Shown: positions 36,448 to 47,158 of the stretch, piece after piece
Layout of the letters: every line of letters starts with the position of its first letter
Numbering within the stretch: position 1 is the stretch's first letter
Assembly (NCBI GenBank): GCA_938091085.1
Contig: CALKOC010000017.1
Span: 124,001-188,000 of the forward strand
Origin: an uncultured Alphaproteobacteria bacterium
GTDB lineage: Bacteria; Pseudomonadota; Alphaproteobacteria; RS24
Length of the DNA stretch: 64,000 bases
Reading direction: 5' to 3'
The notes under the pieces: model-generated
The model's input: only the letters and a program-made list of their open reading frames with translations
Databases searched by the model: none
Told to the model about the DNA's origin: nothing
Program-made: the position numbers and the translations under genes

Positions 36448-37356
36448 GTGACGAATACAAACGGACAGGATAATTTGAGACCTTTCTCCCGCATGAATGG
36501 GCTGGGTAACGATTTCATCATTTTTGATGTGATGGATAATGATGCCTCATTGCCTGATGATATCTCCCAAAATGTATGGCGTAACATTGCCGATAGAGAT
36601 AATCCGGCGACTAAAGGCTGTGACCAGATTTTGATTTTGCGCCCCGCCCATGAACAGGGTGATTGCTTCATGGATATCCGAAACGCCGATGGCAGTCGGG
36701 CTGAATCCTGCGGAAATGGCACGAGAGCTGTGGCCGCTTATATTGCCAAGCATAAAGGCCAAAACAACCCTGTGATTGAAACACTTGGCGGGTCGCTAAG
36801 CTGTACAGTTATGCCGGAAAATCGCGTAGAGGTCACTATGCCGGCACCAAAATTTGCTTGGACGGATATTCCTGTTGCTGAAGAGATTAAAACTAATGGC
36901 GTAAAATTACATGATGAATTACCACCGGCTTTTTTGGTGAATGTCGGTAATCCACATGCAGTGTTATTCGCCTCCAGAAAAACCAAATGGATGGCATCCA
37001 AATATGGCAGTGATCTCGAAATGCATCCTCTCTTTCCGCAAAAGGCAAATATCAATTTTGCTCAAATATTGCGTGATTTTGAGAGAGCAACGATTTTGCT
37101 TCACACATGGGAGCGCGGTGCCGGGCTGACTAAAGCCTGTGGTTCCGGGGCTTGTGCCACCGCTATCGCCGCTATTGAACTTGGCGCAACTCGATTGCCC
37201 GACGGCACATTACGCACCGAGGTGGATATAATCCCGCCTGTTAATCAAGACAGGAATGAGAGCGACATTATAACCATTCGTTATCAACCCGGCGCAGAGA
37301 CTTATATAATGCGCGGACCTACTGAATTTGAATTTGACGGGAAAGTAAGCTTGTGA
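36448..37356 (+). CDS. dapF: Diaminopimelate epimerase
   Basis: FSRMNGLGNDFIIFD; NADGSRAESCGNGTRAVAAY; WERGAGLTKACGSGACATAIAA. Confidence 0.95.
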   Translation: MTNTNGQDNLRPFSRMNGLGNDFIIFDVMDNDASLPDDISQNVWRNIADRDNPATKGCDQILILRPAHEQGDCFMDIRNADGSRAESCGNGTRAVAAYIAKHKGQNNPVIETLGGSLSCTVMPENRVEVTMPAPKFAWTDIPVAEEIKTNGVKLHDELPPAFLVNVGNPHAVLFASRKTKWMASKYGSDLEMHPLFPQKANINFAQILRDFERATILLHTWERGAGLTKACGSGACATAIAAIELGATRLPDGTLRTEVDIIPPVNQDRNESDIITIRYQPGAETYIMRGPTEFEFDGKVSL

Positions 37357-38654
37357 ACAAAAATGATGACCTTACAGTCAGGAATTTTGGTTGCCGCCTC
37401 AATGCCCTTGATGGCGATCATATTCGTGAAGCCGCGAACAAGGCAGGTCTTTCGCAAGCCACCATCATTAACAGTTGTGCCGTAACATCTGAAGCCGTCA
37501 GACAGGCACGTCAAGCTGTTCGTAAAGCGGCAAAAACTAAACCGGAAACTCCGATTATTGTGACAGGCTGTGCCGCCCAAACCGACGGCGATGCCTTCGC
37601 CGCAATGCCGGAAGTCAGTCAGGTACTTGGTAATGAAGAAAAATTTCTAGCCGCCTCTTATGCGTCACAAAACACGCACCAAGCCGAGACGCCAGAAAAC
37701 GCCAAAGCTTTGCAGGTAAGCGATATTATGGAGATCACGCGCGCTGTGCCGCGCGCCAATATACCCCAACAAAGTCGCGCGCGGGCTTTTGTCCAAGTGC
37801 AAACAGGTTGTGACCATAGATGCACATTTTGCATTATTCCATTCGGGCGCGGAAATTCTCGCTCAACCCCGATTACGGAGGTCGTAAAGAATTGCCAAAC
37901 ACTTGTGTCATCAGGGCATCGTGAAATTGTTCTCACTGGCGTCGATATTACAAGCTGGGGGGGTGACCTTGAGGGTCATGAACAAGACGGGTTAGGCGCA
38001 TTGGTGTCAGCCATATTGGAAAACACACCCACGCTGGAACGGCTTCGTCTATCATCTGTGGATGCGGTAGAACTGGACACCAAATTGCTTGAGCGTGTTG
38101 TTCTGGATGAACGTGTCATGCCCCATTTGCATCTTTCTTTGCAAGCCGGTGACGATATGATTTTAAAACGTATGAAACGCCGTCACACTCGTGAGGATGC
38201 AATAAATTTTTGCCGTGAGATGAAAGCTAAAAGACCTGATATGGTTTTTGGCGCTGATATCATTGCGGGCTTTCCGACAGAAACAGATGCAATGTTCGAG
38301 AACTCTCTCAGGCTCGTGAAAGAGTGTCAGATTGTCTGGTTGCATGTTTTTCCGTTCTCGCCCCGCCCCGACACACCAGCAGCTAAAATGCCTCAGCTCT
38401 CTGCCGAAACCATTAGGGAGCGCGCTAGATTATTGCGCGCCGCCGGAGATAAAGTCCGACAAGAATGGTTGGAAACCCAAATCGGCACCACAGTGAAAGG
38501 CCTGATTGAAAAACCGGGTCAGGCAAGAAGTGAAACTTTCGCCATGATTGATTTTTCTGATGAACAACAAGAGACCATGCCCATAGGCGATATATATAAT
38601 TTTAGCATCACCGGACATGACGGCACAAAATTAATCGGAAAGCGCGTCGCATGA
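37353..38654 (+). CDS. mtaB: tRNA (N6-L-threonylcarbamoyladenosine(37)-C2)-methylthiotransferase
   Basis: NFGCRLNALDGDHIREAANKAG; VQTGCDHRCTFCIIPFGRGNSRS radical SAM CxxxCxxC; TRAM-like end. Confidence 0.92.
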   Translation: MNKNDDLTVRNFGCRLNALDGDHIREAANKAGLSQATIINSCAVTSEAVRQARQAVRKAAKTKPETPIIVTGCAAQTDGDAFAAMPEVSQVLGNEEKFLAASYASQNTHQAETPENAKALQVSDIMEITRAVPRANIPQQSRARAFVQVQTGCDHRCTFCIIPFGRGNSRSTPITEVVKNCQTLVSSGHREIVLTGVDITSWGGDLEGHEQDGLGALVSAILENTPTLERLRLSSVDAVELDTKLLERVVLDERVMPHLHLSLQAGDDMILKRMKRRHTREDAINFCREMKAKRPDMVFGADIIAGFPTETDAMFENSLRLVKECQIVWLHVFPFSPRPDTPAAKMPQLSAETIRERARLLRAAGDKVRQEWLETQIGTTVKGLIEKPGQARSETFAMIDFSDEQQETMPIGDIYNFSITGHDGTKLIGKRVA

Positions 38655-38679
38655 CTGCAAGTAAAGAGAAACAAAACTG

Positions 38680-39600
38680 ATGGGTATTTTTGACCGTCTA
38701 AAGACCGGCCTCTCCAAATCAAGCCGCGCTCTTGGTGAAAACCTTGGGAGCATTATTGGCCGCCGCAGGTTGGACAAGGAAACACTTCAGGAGCTTGAAG
38801 AATTGCTTATAAGCTCTGATCTGGGTCTATCCGCTTCAGCAGATATTATTGCTAACATTGCGCAGAAAAAAATCGAAGGCGACGTTTCAGAAGCCGAAGT
38901 CAAAGAAATGCTTGCCTCTGAAATAACAGATAAACTTTCCCCTCATAGCAGTGCGTTAAATCCGGATACACATCAGCCCTATGTCATTCTTATGACGGGG
39001 GTAAACGGGGCGGGTAAGACCACTACCATTGGCAAACTGGCCAACAAATTTCAAAGTGAAGGCAAATCCGTGATGCTTGCAGCGGGTGATACATTCCGAG
39101 CCGCCGCTATTGAACAACTCACCATCTGGGGAGAGCGCGCCAATGTGCCAGTGATTACTACCAAGCAAGGCGGTGATGCCGCTGGGTTGGCCTATGACGC
39201 TTTACAACAAGCCAAAACTTCCGGCACAGATATTTTAATGATTGATACGGCAGGGCGTTTGCAATCAAATACCGACCTCATGGCTGAACTAGAAAAAATT
39301 ATCCGTGTGCTACGCAAAATTGACCCTAATGTGCCACACGCCTCGCTCCTTATTCTGGATGCCACTACCGGGCAAAACGCCCTCACGCAGGCAGAGATAT
39401 TTCAAAAATCTGCCGAAATCTCTGGGATTATTATGACCAAGCTTGATGGTACGGCGCGCGGCGGGGTGCTGGTTGCGATTGCTGAGCGCCTCCACCTACC
39501 AATACATTATATAGGTGTTGGTGAAACGGCTGAAGATCTTCTGCTTTTTGATGCTTCGTCTTACGCCCGTGCGCTTGTTGGGCTTGAGGATATCGCTTAA
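38680..39600 (+). CDS. ftsY: Signal recognition particle receptor FtsY
   Basis: MTGVNGAGKTTTIGKLANKF; AAGDTFRAAAIEQL; DTAGRLQSNTDLMAEL; TKLDGTARGGVLVAIAERL. Confidence 0.96.
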   Translation: MGIFDRLKTGLSKSSRALGENLGSIIGRRRLDKETLQELEELLISSDLGLSASADIIANIAQKKIEGDVSEAEVKEMLASEITDKLSPHSSALNPDTHQPYVILMTGVNGAGKTTTIGKLANKFQSEGKSVMLAAGDTFRAAAIEQLTIWGERANVPVITTKQGGDAAGLAYDALQQAKTSGTDILMIDTAGRLQSNTDLMAELEKIIRVLRKIDPNVPHASLLILDATTGQNALTQAEIFQKSAEISGIIMTKLDGTARGGVLVAIAERLHLPIHYIGVGETAEDLLLFDASSYARALVGLEDIA

Positions 39601-39606
39601 AGCAAC

Positions 39607-40200
39607 TTAACCGGTATAATTAAAGCCCGGTGTGGCGAGCCAATCCTCCGGTTGGGGCGCAGGCGGAAAATTTTCCATTTCTCGTGTTTCGTGAAAATAT
39701 TTTAACGTCCAATAAACACTCGGAAAAGCCAACTCAGCCCAAGGAATTTCCTCCCAGTCTAATAAAGCAACTTCAACAGTCTCATCCCCGGCGGCAATAT
39801 CGGGAGAACGTAAATCGCCACGATAAAATATCTGCACCTGACTGATGCGCTCAACATTATAAATTGCCAGCAAGGGTCCGATGTCGACATCCGCACAGGC
39901 TTCCTCTTTTGCCTCGCGGGCGGCACCTTGTTGTGTGGTCTCCAACTGTTCCATGAAACCGGCAGGGAGTGTCCAGAAGCCTTTGCGAGGCTCAATATCC
40001 CTCCGACACATAAGAATCTTGCCTTCCCATAGAGCAAGAACTCCGGTGACAATTTTCGGGTTCACATAATCAATAAAACCACATGTGTCGCAAATATCTC
40101 TGGTGAAAGTGTCATTATCCGGTGCGCGTTTCGAAAAAAGCGGGGCATGATTATAATCTCGTGATTTATCTTGAAAAACCATGTGACTCCCTCGCGGCAC
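39607..40200 (-). CDS. NUDIX hydrolase
   Basis: CDTCGFIDYVNPKIVTGVLALWEGKILMCRRDIEPRKGFWTLPAGFMEQLETTQQGAAREAKEEACAD Nudix box. Confidence 0.9.
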   Translation of the reverse strand: MPRGSHMVFQDKSRDYNHAPLFSKRAPDNDTFTRDICDTCGFIDYVNPKIVTGVLALWEGKILMCRRDIEPRKGFWTLPAGFMEQLETTQQGAAREAKEEACADVDIGPLLAIYNVERISQVQIFYRGDLRSPDIAAGDETVEVALLDWEEIPWAELAFPSVYWTLKYFHETREMENFPPAPQPEDWLATPGFNYTG

Positions 40201-40769
40201 TAAAACGCAGATAATAACAAACCGTTTGATATTCCTAACATTGGAAGCAATGTTTCAGCAATGAATTCCTGTGTTAATGGGCCAATATGACGGTGTAAAA
40301 TCTTGCCGTCACCATCAATCACAAAAGTTTCCGGCACACCATAAACACCAAAACCAATAGCAACACGACCGTCCTGGTCCATGCCGACTTTTTGATACGG
40401 GTTACCCAAACCGCCAAGAAAGCGGGTCGCTGCCTGAGGCTTATCTTTATAATTCAGGCCATAAATTGGAACACCAGCACGTGCCAACGACATCAAAGCA
40501 GGATGCTCTTCCCGACAAGGAACACACCAACTCGCCCAAATATTGAGTAAAGACACATCACCCTGTCTCAAATCCGACTCATCAAATCCATTAAACCCAT
40601 TCTCTGGATTTTCAGTCGAAAGGGGAGGTAAAGAAAACGCCGGTACGGGTTTATTAATCAGAACAGAAGGAAGCGAAGAAGGATCACCTTTTTGCAAAGC
40701 AAATAAAAACAAAATGAATATCAAGAAAAAGACAGCAAAAAAGATGAAATATCTTCCCAATGCACGCAT
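40200..40769 (-). CDS. ccmG: Thiol:disulfide interchange protein DsbE/CcmG; start at 40769 (MRALGRYFIFF) preferred over the track start 40814
   Basis: LLNIWASWCVPCREEHPALMSLAR; VYGVPETFVIDGDGKILHRHIGPL; start 1 nt after the ccmD stop codon. Confidence 0.9.
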   Translation of the reverse strand: MRALGRYFIFFAVFFLIFILFLFALQKGDPSSLPSVLINKPVPAFSLPPLSTENPENGFNGFDESDLRQGDVSLLNIWASWCVPCREEHPALMSLARAGVPIYGLNYKDKPQAATRFLGGLGNPYQKVGMDQDGRVAIGFGVYGVPETFVIDGDGKILHRHIGPLTQEFIAETLLPMLGISNGLLLSAF

Positions 40770-40770
40770 C

Positions 40771-40920
40771 TTATGGGCTGTTGGGGGAGTCTTCTGGTTT
40801 AAATTCATCATCAATTTGCTTCCTGAAGCTAAAAAAGGCGCGCAAAGTATTTGCCGTCAGTAGACATAAAATCACCCCGGTTACGCCATAGCTAAGACCT
40901 ATATAAAAGTCATGCTCCAT
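40771..40920 (-). CDS. ccmD: Heme exporter protein CcmD (49 aa, absent from the ORF track)
   Basis: Manual translation MEHDFYIGLSYGVTGVILCLLTANTLRAFFSFRKQIDDEFKPEDSPNSP*; single TM segment; sits between ccmC and ccmG. Confidence 0.87.
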   Translation of the reverse strand: MEHDFYIGLSYGVTGVILCLLTANTLRAFFSFRKQIDDEFKPEDSPNSP

Positions 40921-40921
40921 A

Positions 40922-41656
40922 TTAGCCTGCTGTCCCGTTAGAAGTTTCCACGAGTCCTAGACGCCGAACACGTAATTTTTGTTTAAAAATTTCTGTCTGC
41001 ATCCGCAAAAGCCAAAGGGCAAAGAACAAAAGTTGAAAACCCAAAGCCATAACCAATAAAGGCCAGAGATAATCACTGTGAAGCGCAGGCGCATCAAACC
41101 GCGAAACACTCGCCGGTTGATGCAATGTATTCCACCAATCGACTGAAAATTTAACAATCGGTACGTTTACAAAGCCGACAATTGCAAGAACAGAAGAAAC
41201 ACGCCCGGCCTGAAGCGGGTCTTCAATCGCCGTCCATATGGCTAGATAGCCGAGATAGATGAAAAACAACACCAAAACGGAGGTCAACCGCGCATCCCAA
41301 ACCCACCAAGTGCCCCACATCGGCTTGCCCCACAGCGCACCTGTGATGAGCGTTATTAGTGTAAAGCCAGCCCCGATGAGCGCTGCGGATTTCGCGGCGA
41401 CATGCCCCAATGGATGACGAAACACAAGACCGAAAATGGAAGAAACAGTCAAAAATGTATAGACAAACAAAGACATCCAAGCGGCAGGAACGTGAATAAA
41501 CATAATCCGAACCGTCATGCCCTGTTGGTAATCTGCCGGCGCCGAAAATGCCATGAAAAGACCGATACTGAGACACGCAAGGCTTAGCCCCCAGACCGGA
41601 AGGGTCAAGCGTCGAGCAAGATGCATAAATCTATTCGGATTCGCGTAGGTAAACAT
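40922..41656 (-). CDS. ccmC: Heme exporter protein CcmC
   Basis: IMFIHVPAAWMSLFVYTFLT; GALWGKPMWGTWWVWDARLTSVLVLFFIYLGY WWD motif. Confidence 0.96.
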   Translation of the reverse strand: MFTYANPNRFMHLARRLTLPVWGLSLACLSIGLFMAFSAPADYQQGMTVRIMFIHVPAAWMSLFVYTFLTVSSIFGLVFRHPLGHVAAKSAALIGAGFTLITLITGALWGKPMWGTWWVWDARLTSVLVLFFIYLGYLAIWTAIEDPLQAGRVSSVLAIVGFVNVPIVKFSVDWWNTLHQPASVSRFDAPALHSDYLWPLLVMALGFQLLFFALWLLRMQTEIFKQKLRVRRLGLVETSNGTAG

Positions 41657-41703
41657 TCGGGTAATTTATCCGTCCTTCATGGAAAGTCAAAGCGACATGA
41701 TGG

Positions 41704-42375
41704 TCATTTAAGGAAAGCACGCAATCCGGCGGCGGCAACTAAAGGACCAAAAAATAAGGCCGCGCCGCCAATTGATAGCAAGAGAAATACGGCATTTATC
41801 CAGTCACTCGTCGCCGCACCTGTGAGAATTTGCGATAATGCGGAACTACCAAAAATCAATACAGGCACATATAGCGGCATTACCATTAGGGCAGCGAGTA
41901 AACCACTGCGGGAAACTCCCGCCGCCAGAGCGCTCCCCATCATCCCCAGAAAACTCATTGCCGGACTCCCAGCAAGCAAAATCAAACAAACAGGCAGCAA
42001 GCTTGGTGTATCAATATTTAACAAAAGCCCGGCAAGCGGTGCGGTCAGAACCAGAGGCAAAACAACGCCAAACCAATGCGCCAGCCCCTTTGCAAGCATC
42101 AGGATTTCAAGTGGGGTATCAGACAAGAGATATTGGTCAAAGCTACCATCCTCCAGATCTGCCTGAAAAATTGACTCCAGCGATAACAGCACGGCCAGTA
42201 AAAGTGCGACCCAGACAAGACCGGGGGCAATCTCTCGCAGAAGTTTTAAATCCGGCCCTAATCCAAAGGGTATCAATGCGACAGCTATCATGAAAAAACT
42301 AATGGATAGACCGGCAGAATTTTGGCGCCATGCCAGCGCAATATCTTGGCGAATAAGGGCGATAAAACTACTCAT
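41704..42375 (-). CDS. ccmB: Heme exporter protein CcmB
   Basis: Multi-TM; SLESIFQADLEDGSFDQYLLSDTPLEILMLAKGLAHW; ccmA neighbour. Confidence 0.95.
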   Translation of the reverse strand: MSSFIALIRQDIALAWRQNSAGLSISFFMIAVALIPFGLGPDLKLLREIAPGLVWVALLLAVLLSLESIFQADLEDGSFDQYLLSDTPLEILMLAKGLAHWFGVVLPLVLTAPLAGLLLNIDTPSLLPVCLILLAGSPAMSFLGMMGSALAAGVSRSGLLAALMVMPLYVPVLIFGSSALSQILTGAATSDWINAVFLLLSIGGAALFFGPLVAAAGLRAFLK

Positions 42376-42998
42376 CGTTCTGAACCGCCTATCTTCAAAT
42401 CATGCGTGGTGAAAACCAACGGCTCATGGCTAGCCGCGATAATCAGACCCTTTTGCTCTAAATGTGCCTGCGCCATATCCGTTAGCCAGTCTTTACCATT
42501 ATCATCCAGCCCGGTCAGCGGCTCATCAAGCAGCCAAATAGGACGCGGGGCCACGATAAGGCGTGTCAAAGCCAGTCTTCGCTGTTGCCCCGAAGATAAA
42601 GCAGCGGTCTTCATATCCGCCAGACCACCAATACCTGCCGCTTCCAAAATATCCGTTGTGGATATTCGGGACGCGCCATTACCGAGGAATTCTGCCCAGA
42701 AAGACAAATTCTCCTTGACGGTTTTTTGCTTTTTAAGGGCGTTTTGATGCCCTAGATAATGATAGAGTGAGGCTGTTTCGGGGCGTTTTAACGACCCGCC
42801 GGAAAGCGGGAGAAGCCCTGCTATAACACGTAATAAAGTTGTTTTCCCTGCCCCATTCGCCCCCCGCACCATCATTGCCATGCCCGATTTCATCGTAAAA
42901 TCCAGACCGGCGAACACAAGTCGTGCGCTACGATGACACGAGAGGGATTTACCCTCTATTAAAATGTCAGATTGCGAGAAATTATAAGTATTAATCAT
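42372..42998 (-). CDS. ccmA: Heme ABC exporter ATP-binding protein CcmA
   Basis: MVRGANGAGKTTLLRVIAGLL; LSSGQQRRLALTRLIVAPRPIWLLDEPLTGLD. Confidence 0.95.
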   Translation of the reverse strand: MINTYNFSQSDILIEGKSLSCHRSARLVFAGLDFTMKSGMAMMVRGANGAGKTTLLRVIAGLLPLSGGSLKRPETASLYHYLGHQNALKKQKTVKENLSFWAEFLGNGASRISTTDILEAAGIGGLADMKTAALSSGQQRRLALTRLIVAPRPIWLLDEPLTGLDDNGKDWLTDMAQAHLEQKGLIIAASHEPLVFTTHDLKIGGSER

Positions 42999-43139
42999 TG
43001 GTTTTAATATACACTTGTGTGAACAAAAAAATAAATTTTTCTAAGGCGTGGAAATTAGAATCTAAAAACAGTATATTCGCCTCAAATTTGGTTTAATTCC
43101 AAACTATCAGCACAGCATTTATCTAATTAGGGGACATTC

Positions 43140-45923
43140 ATGGCGACGCAACGTGTCAGCAAAACTGCAAATAAAAAAGTTCAAAAGAAAAAATCAACAA
43201 CCACTGCGCGGGCGAGAAAAAACACATCGCCCAAACATCCAAACAGTTTTAAATCACTCAAAACTCTTAAGGTTGGCGCAAAATCCTATGCCTATTTCAG
43301 TTTGAAAGAGGCGGAAAAAAATGGTCTAGACGGCATTTCCGCTCTGCCATATTCAATGAAAGTTTTGCTCGAAAATCTTCTGCGCCATGAAGACGGAGAG
43401 ACCGTTACGGCTGATGATATTATCGCGATGAAAAAATGGATGTCGCGTCGTAAGTCAAATCGTGAGATTGCCTATCGTCCCGCACGGGTGCTGATGCAGG
43501 ATTTCACAGGCGTGCCGGCTGTTGTTGACCTCGCAGCAATGCGGAACGCTATGCAAGATATTGGCGGCAACCCCAAAAAGATTAACCCTCTTACACCTGT
43601 TGATCTGGTAATTGACCACTCCGTTATGGTTGACCATTTTGGTACAAGCTCATCATTGAAACAAAATGTTGATCTTGAGTATAACCGAAATCAAGAGCGT
43701 TATGAATTTTTGCGCTGGGGCAGCCAAGCCTTTGAAAATTTCCGCGTTGTCCCGCCCGGAACAGGTATTTGCCATCAGGTTAACCTGGAAAACTTGGCAC
43801 AAACTGTCTGGACAAAGAAAACCTCTCTTAACGGTAAATCGGTTGAAGTTGCCTATCCTGATACACTCGTCGGCACGGATAGCCATACGACTATGATTAA
43901 CGGTCTTTCAGTTTTGGGCTGGGGCGTTGGCGGCATTGAAGCTGAAGCTGCTATGCTTGGACAGCCGATTTCTATGTTGTTGCCGGAAGTCGTTGGCTTC
44001 AAACTTTCCGGGCGATTGCCGGAGGGCGCAACCGCCACGGATCTTGTTTTGACAATCGTCGAAATGCTCCGCGCAAAAGGCGTTGTTGGCAAATTTGTAG
44101 AATTTTACGGTGAAGGCCTCGACACATTGTCTCTTGAAGATCAAGCGACAATTGCCAATATGGCACCTGAATATGGGGCCACCTGCGGCTTCTTCCCGGT
44201 AGACACAGATACATTAGGCTATCTAAAAGCCACAGGGCGGTCACCCTCCCGTATTCAACTGGTTGAGAAATATGCCAAAGCACAAGGCATGTTCCGAACT
44301 TCCAACTCTCCAGACCCTGTCTTCACCTCAAAACTGAGTTTGGAACTTGAAGACATCCGTCCAAGTCTGGCGGGACCTAAGCGTCCACAAGACCGTGTTC
44401 TAATGGAGGGCATGGCGGATAATTTCAGTCAGGCACTTGAAGACCTCGGCACCGCAAAATATGCCCGCAACAAACGCGTCACTGTCAAAGGTGAGAAGTT
44501 TGATCTCGGTCATGGTGATGTTGCGATTGCTGCAATAACGTCTTGCACGAACACATCTAACCCTTCCGTCATGATTGGCGCAGGACTTCTGGCAAAGAAT
44601 GCCGTCGCCAAAGGGCTAACCGTCAAGCCATGGGTCAAAACGTCCCTCGCGCCCGGCTCTCAGGTCGTGACGGAATATCTCAAAGAAGCAGGGTTACAAA
44701 CATCCCTCAACAAGCTTGGCTTTAATCTCGTCGGCTATGGCTGCACAACCTGTATCGGTAATTCAGGCCCATTGTCGAAGCCAATTTCAGAAGCGATTCA
44801 TAAAAATGATTTGATTGTGACTTCCGTGTTATCCGGTAACAGGAATTTTGAAGGTCGCGTCAGCCCTGATGTGAAGGCCAATTACCTCGCCTCACCTCTA
44901 CTTGTTGTTGCCTATGCCATCGCCGGCACAGTTAAAATCAATCTGGCTACTGACCCGATTGGTCATGATAAAAAAGGTAACCCTGTTTATCTCTCGGATA
45001 TCTGGCCATCCAGCCATGACATTTCCGAAACAGCACGCAAGGCCGTGAAGCCAAGTATGTTTAAAAGCCGTTATGCTAATGTGTTTAAAGGCGATACTGG
45101 CTGGCGCAAAATTAAAGCGCAAAAAGGTCAGACATTCGACTGGAATACAAAATCCACATATGTCCAAAAACCTTCCTTCTTTGATGATTTGGGTGATAAG
45201 GAAGTTAAAGATATTCAACCTATTAACAGCGCACGTATCCTCGCCCTTCTCGGGGATAGCATCACAACTGATCATATATCCCCTGCAGGCTCGATTAAGG
45301 CAGACAGTCCCGCGGGTAGCTATCTGACAAAAAACAAGGTGAAGTCGCAGAACTTTAACTCTTATGGTTCACGACGCGGTAATCACGAAGTAATGATGCG
45401 CGGTACATTTGCCAATATCCGAATCCGGAATCAGATGGCACCCGGGACAGAAGGTGGCGTCACGCGCCATCAACCGTCAAAAAAGCAAATGAGCATTTAT
45501 GACGCCGCTGTGGAATATGCAAAATCTGAAACACCTTTAGTGGTTTTTGCTGGCAAGGAATATGGCACGGGTTCCAGTCGTGACTGGGCTGCGAAAGGCA
45601 CAAGATTGCTCGGTGTACGCGCAGTTATCGCAGAAAGCTTCGAGCGTATTCACCGTTCAAATCTTGTCGGCATGGGCGTCTCACCACTTCAATTTGCTGA
45701 GGGCGATAGCTGGGCAAAGCTCAAGTTAGATGGCTCTGAGAAAATCACTATTGAAGGGCTGGATAAGTTAAAACCACGCCAGAAGATTCAGATGGTGATC
45801 GAACGGGCTAATGGACGCAAAACCAAGGTTAACCTGCTAAGCCGTATCGACACGCAAAACGAAGCCGAATATTTCCGTAGTGGTGGTATCTTGCAATATG
45901 TTCTCCGTCAACTGGCCGCCTAA
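43140..45923 (+). CDS. acnA: Aconitate hydratase A
   Basis: [71 protein letters not shown]. Confidence 0.97.
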   Translation: MATQRVSKTANKKVQKKKSTTTARARKNTSPKHPNSFKSLKTLKVGAKSYAYFSLKEAEKNGLDGISALPYSMKVLLENLLRHEDGETVTADDIIAMKKWMSRRKSNREIAYRPARVLMQDFTGVPAVVDLAAMRNAMQDIGGNPKKINPLTPVDLVIDHSVMVDHFGTSSSLKQNVDLEYNRNQERYEFLRWGSQAFENFRVVPPGTGICHQVNLENLAQTVWTKKTSLNGKSVEVAYPDTLVGTDSHTTMINGLSVLGWGVGGIEAEAAMLGQPISMLLPEVVGFKLSGRLPEGATATDLVLTIVEMLRAKGVVGKFVEFYGEGLDTLSLEDQATIANMAPEYGATCGFFPVDTDTLGYLKATGRSPSRIQLVEKYAKAQGMFRTSNSPDPVFTSKLSLELEDIRPSLAGPKRPQDRVLMEGMADNFSQALEDLGTAKYARNKRVTVKGEKFDLGHGDVAIAAITSCTNTSNPSVMIGAGLLAKNAVAKGLTVKPWVKTSLAPGSQVVTEYLKEAGLQTSLNKLGFNLVGYGCTTCIGNSGPLSKPISEAIHKNDLIVTSVLSGNRNFEGRVSPDVKANYLASPLLVVAYAIAGTVKINLATDPIGHDKKGNPVYLSDIWPSSHDISETARKAVKPSMFKSRYANVFKGDTGWRKIKAQKGQTFDWNTKSTYVQKPSFFDDLGDKEVKDIQPINSARILALLGDSITTDHISPAGSIKADSPAGSYLTKNKVKSQNFNSYGSRRGNHEVMMRGTFANIRIRNQMAPGTEGGVTRHQPSKKQMSIYDAAVEYAKSETPLVVFAGKEYGTGSSRDWAAKGTRLLGVRAVIAESFERIHRSNLVGMGVSPLQFAEGDSWAKLKLDGSEKITIEGLDKLKPRQKIQMVIERANGRKTKVNLLSRIDTQNEAEYFRSGGILQYVLRQLAA

Positions 45924-46006
45924 AGGCGGCTAAAGGCGACAACTCTCCGCCTAAAGCAAGTAGGAGACTATTTGCCTTTTGGGCGAATTTACGTCAGGTT
46001 TGGCTT

Positions 46007-46411
46007 ATGAGTCAGTCTAAATCCTTGCAATTTGTCGGCAACGCTTTTGAGCTTGAAAAACAAACTGCGGCGCGTCCCTCAAAGCTGACAATGTGGACCC
46101 GGCAAGAGCTGGATATCATCTTATCTCTTTATGGAAAGCATGTAGCTGACGGACGTTGGCGTGATTATGGTATCGACGCGACAAAAGATTTAGCCGTATT
46201 CAGCGTTTTCAAGCGCGCGCATGATCAGCCGCTTTATCGCATCGAGAAGAACCCATCACTGCATAAAAGGCAGGGCATGTATGCACTGGTCAACAGTCAT
46301 GGGCATGTTTTGAAACGTGGTCATGATCTATCGCAGGTTCTAAAAGCTATAAAAACAAAGAAAGACGCGAGAGGAAAAGCAAAAAAGGCGCAGATTATCC
46401 GCGCCTTTTAA
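46007..46411 (+). CDS. DUF2794-like conserved alphaproteobacterial protein
   Basis: LTMWTRQELDIILSLYGKHVADGRWRDYGIDATKDLAVFSVFKRAHDQPLYRIEKNPSL. Confidence 0.75.
   Translation: MSQSKSLQFVGNAFELEKQTAARPSKLTMWTRQELDIILSLYGKHVADGRWRDYGIDATKDLAVFSVFKRAHDQPLYRIEKNPSLHKRQGMYALVNSHGHVLKRGHDLSQVLKAIKTKKDARGKAKKAQIIRAF
46383..46409 (+). terminator. Intrinsic-terminator-like hairpin AAAAGGCGC-agattatcc-GCGCCTTTT embedded in the last codons of the DUF2794 CDS
   Basis: 9-bp perfect inverted repeat ending in TTTT; overlaps the stop codon at 46409-46411. Confidence 0.65.
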
Positions 46412-46441
46412 ACCAGATTGAACTGTAAATAAATTCTCTGA

Positions 46442-47158
46442 CTAGTCTCGATTACCGAGGAATTGTAGCAAGAAGAGGAACATATTTACGAAATCAAGAT
46501 ACAATCTCAATGCCCCAAGGACGGCTTTCTTCTCAGCTATTTCACGCGTATCACCGGCATAATACATCTGCTTAATCGCCTGCGTGTCATAGGCTGTCAG
46601 TGCTGCAAAAATTAACACACCGACTACAGAAATCGCAAAATGCATCGCTGCGCTCGCCATGAAAATATTGACGATGGAAGCCAGAATAATGCCGAACAGC
46701 CCCATAAGTAAGAAGGAGCGCATACCCGACAAGTCTTTCTTAGTGGTATAGCCATAAAGGCTAAGCGCACCGAATGATGCCGAGGTAACCAGGAATGTTG
46801 TCACAATGCTTTCTTGTGTGAAAACCAGCAAGATATAGGACAGAGAAAAACCCATAATACCTGAATAGGTAAAGAAGGTTGTTCGCGCCGCATTTGCAGA
46901 CATTTTATGTATCCGAGCGGATAAATAAAGGACAAGACCAAGAGGTGCTAACATCACGACCCAAACCAGCGGCGTGTTGGCAATAGCTTGATAAATACCG
47001 GATGACACACCAAAAAATGCAGCCGCAGCCGTTACAAGCAATCCAACGGACATGTAGTTGTAAACCTTCAGCATGTAGATGCGCAGGCCTTCGTCAATAT
47101 CACGACTGCGCGCTTCTGCTGCGAGGTTTTGAGAGTTCATATTGTCAAAATCAGACAT
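46442..47158 (-). CDS. Bax inhibitor-1 / YccA-YbhL family membrane protein
   Basis: RSRDIDEGLRIYMLKVYNYMSVGLLVTAAAAFFG; multi-TM; FAALTAYDTQAIKQMYY; GALRLYLDFVNMFLFLLQFLGNRD. Confidence 0.93.
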   Translation of the reverse strand: MSDFDNMNSQNLAAEARSRDIDEGLRIYMLKVYNYMSVGLLVTAAAAFFGVSSGIYQAIANTPLVWVVMLAPLGLVLYLSARIHKMSANAARTTFFTYSGIMGFSLSYILLVFTQESIVTTFLVTSASFGALSLYGYTTKKDLSGMRSFLLMGLFGIILASIVNIFMASAAMHFAISVVGVLIFAALTAYDTQAIKQMYYAGDTREIAEKKAVLGALRLYLDFVNMFLFLLQFLGNRD

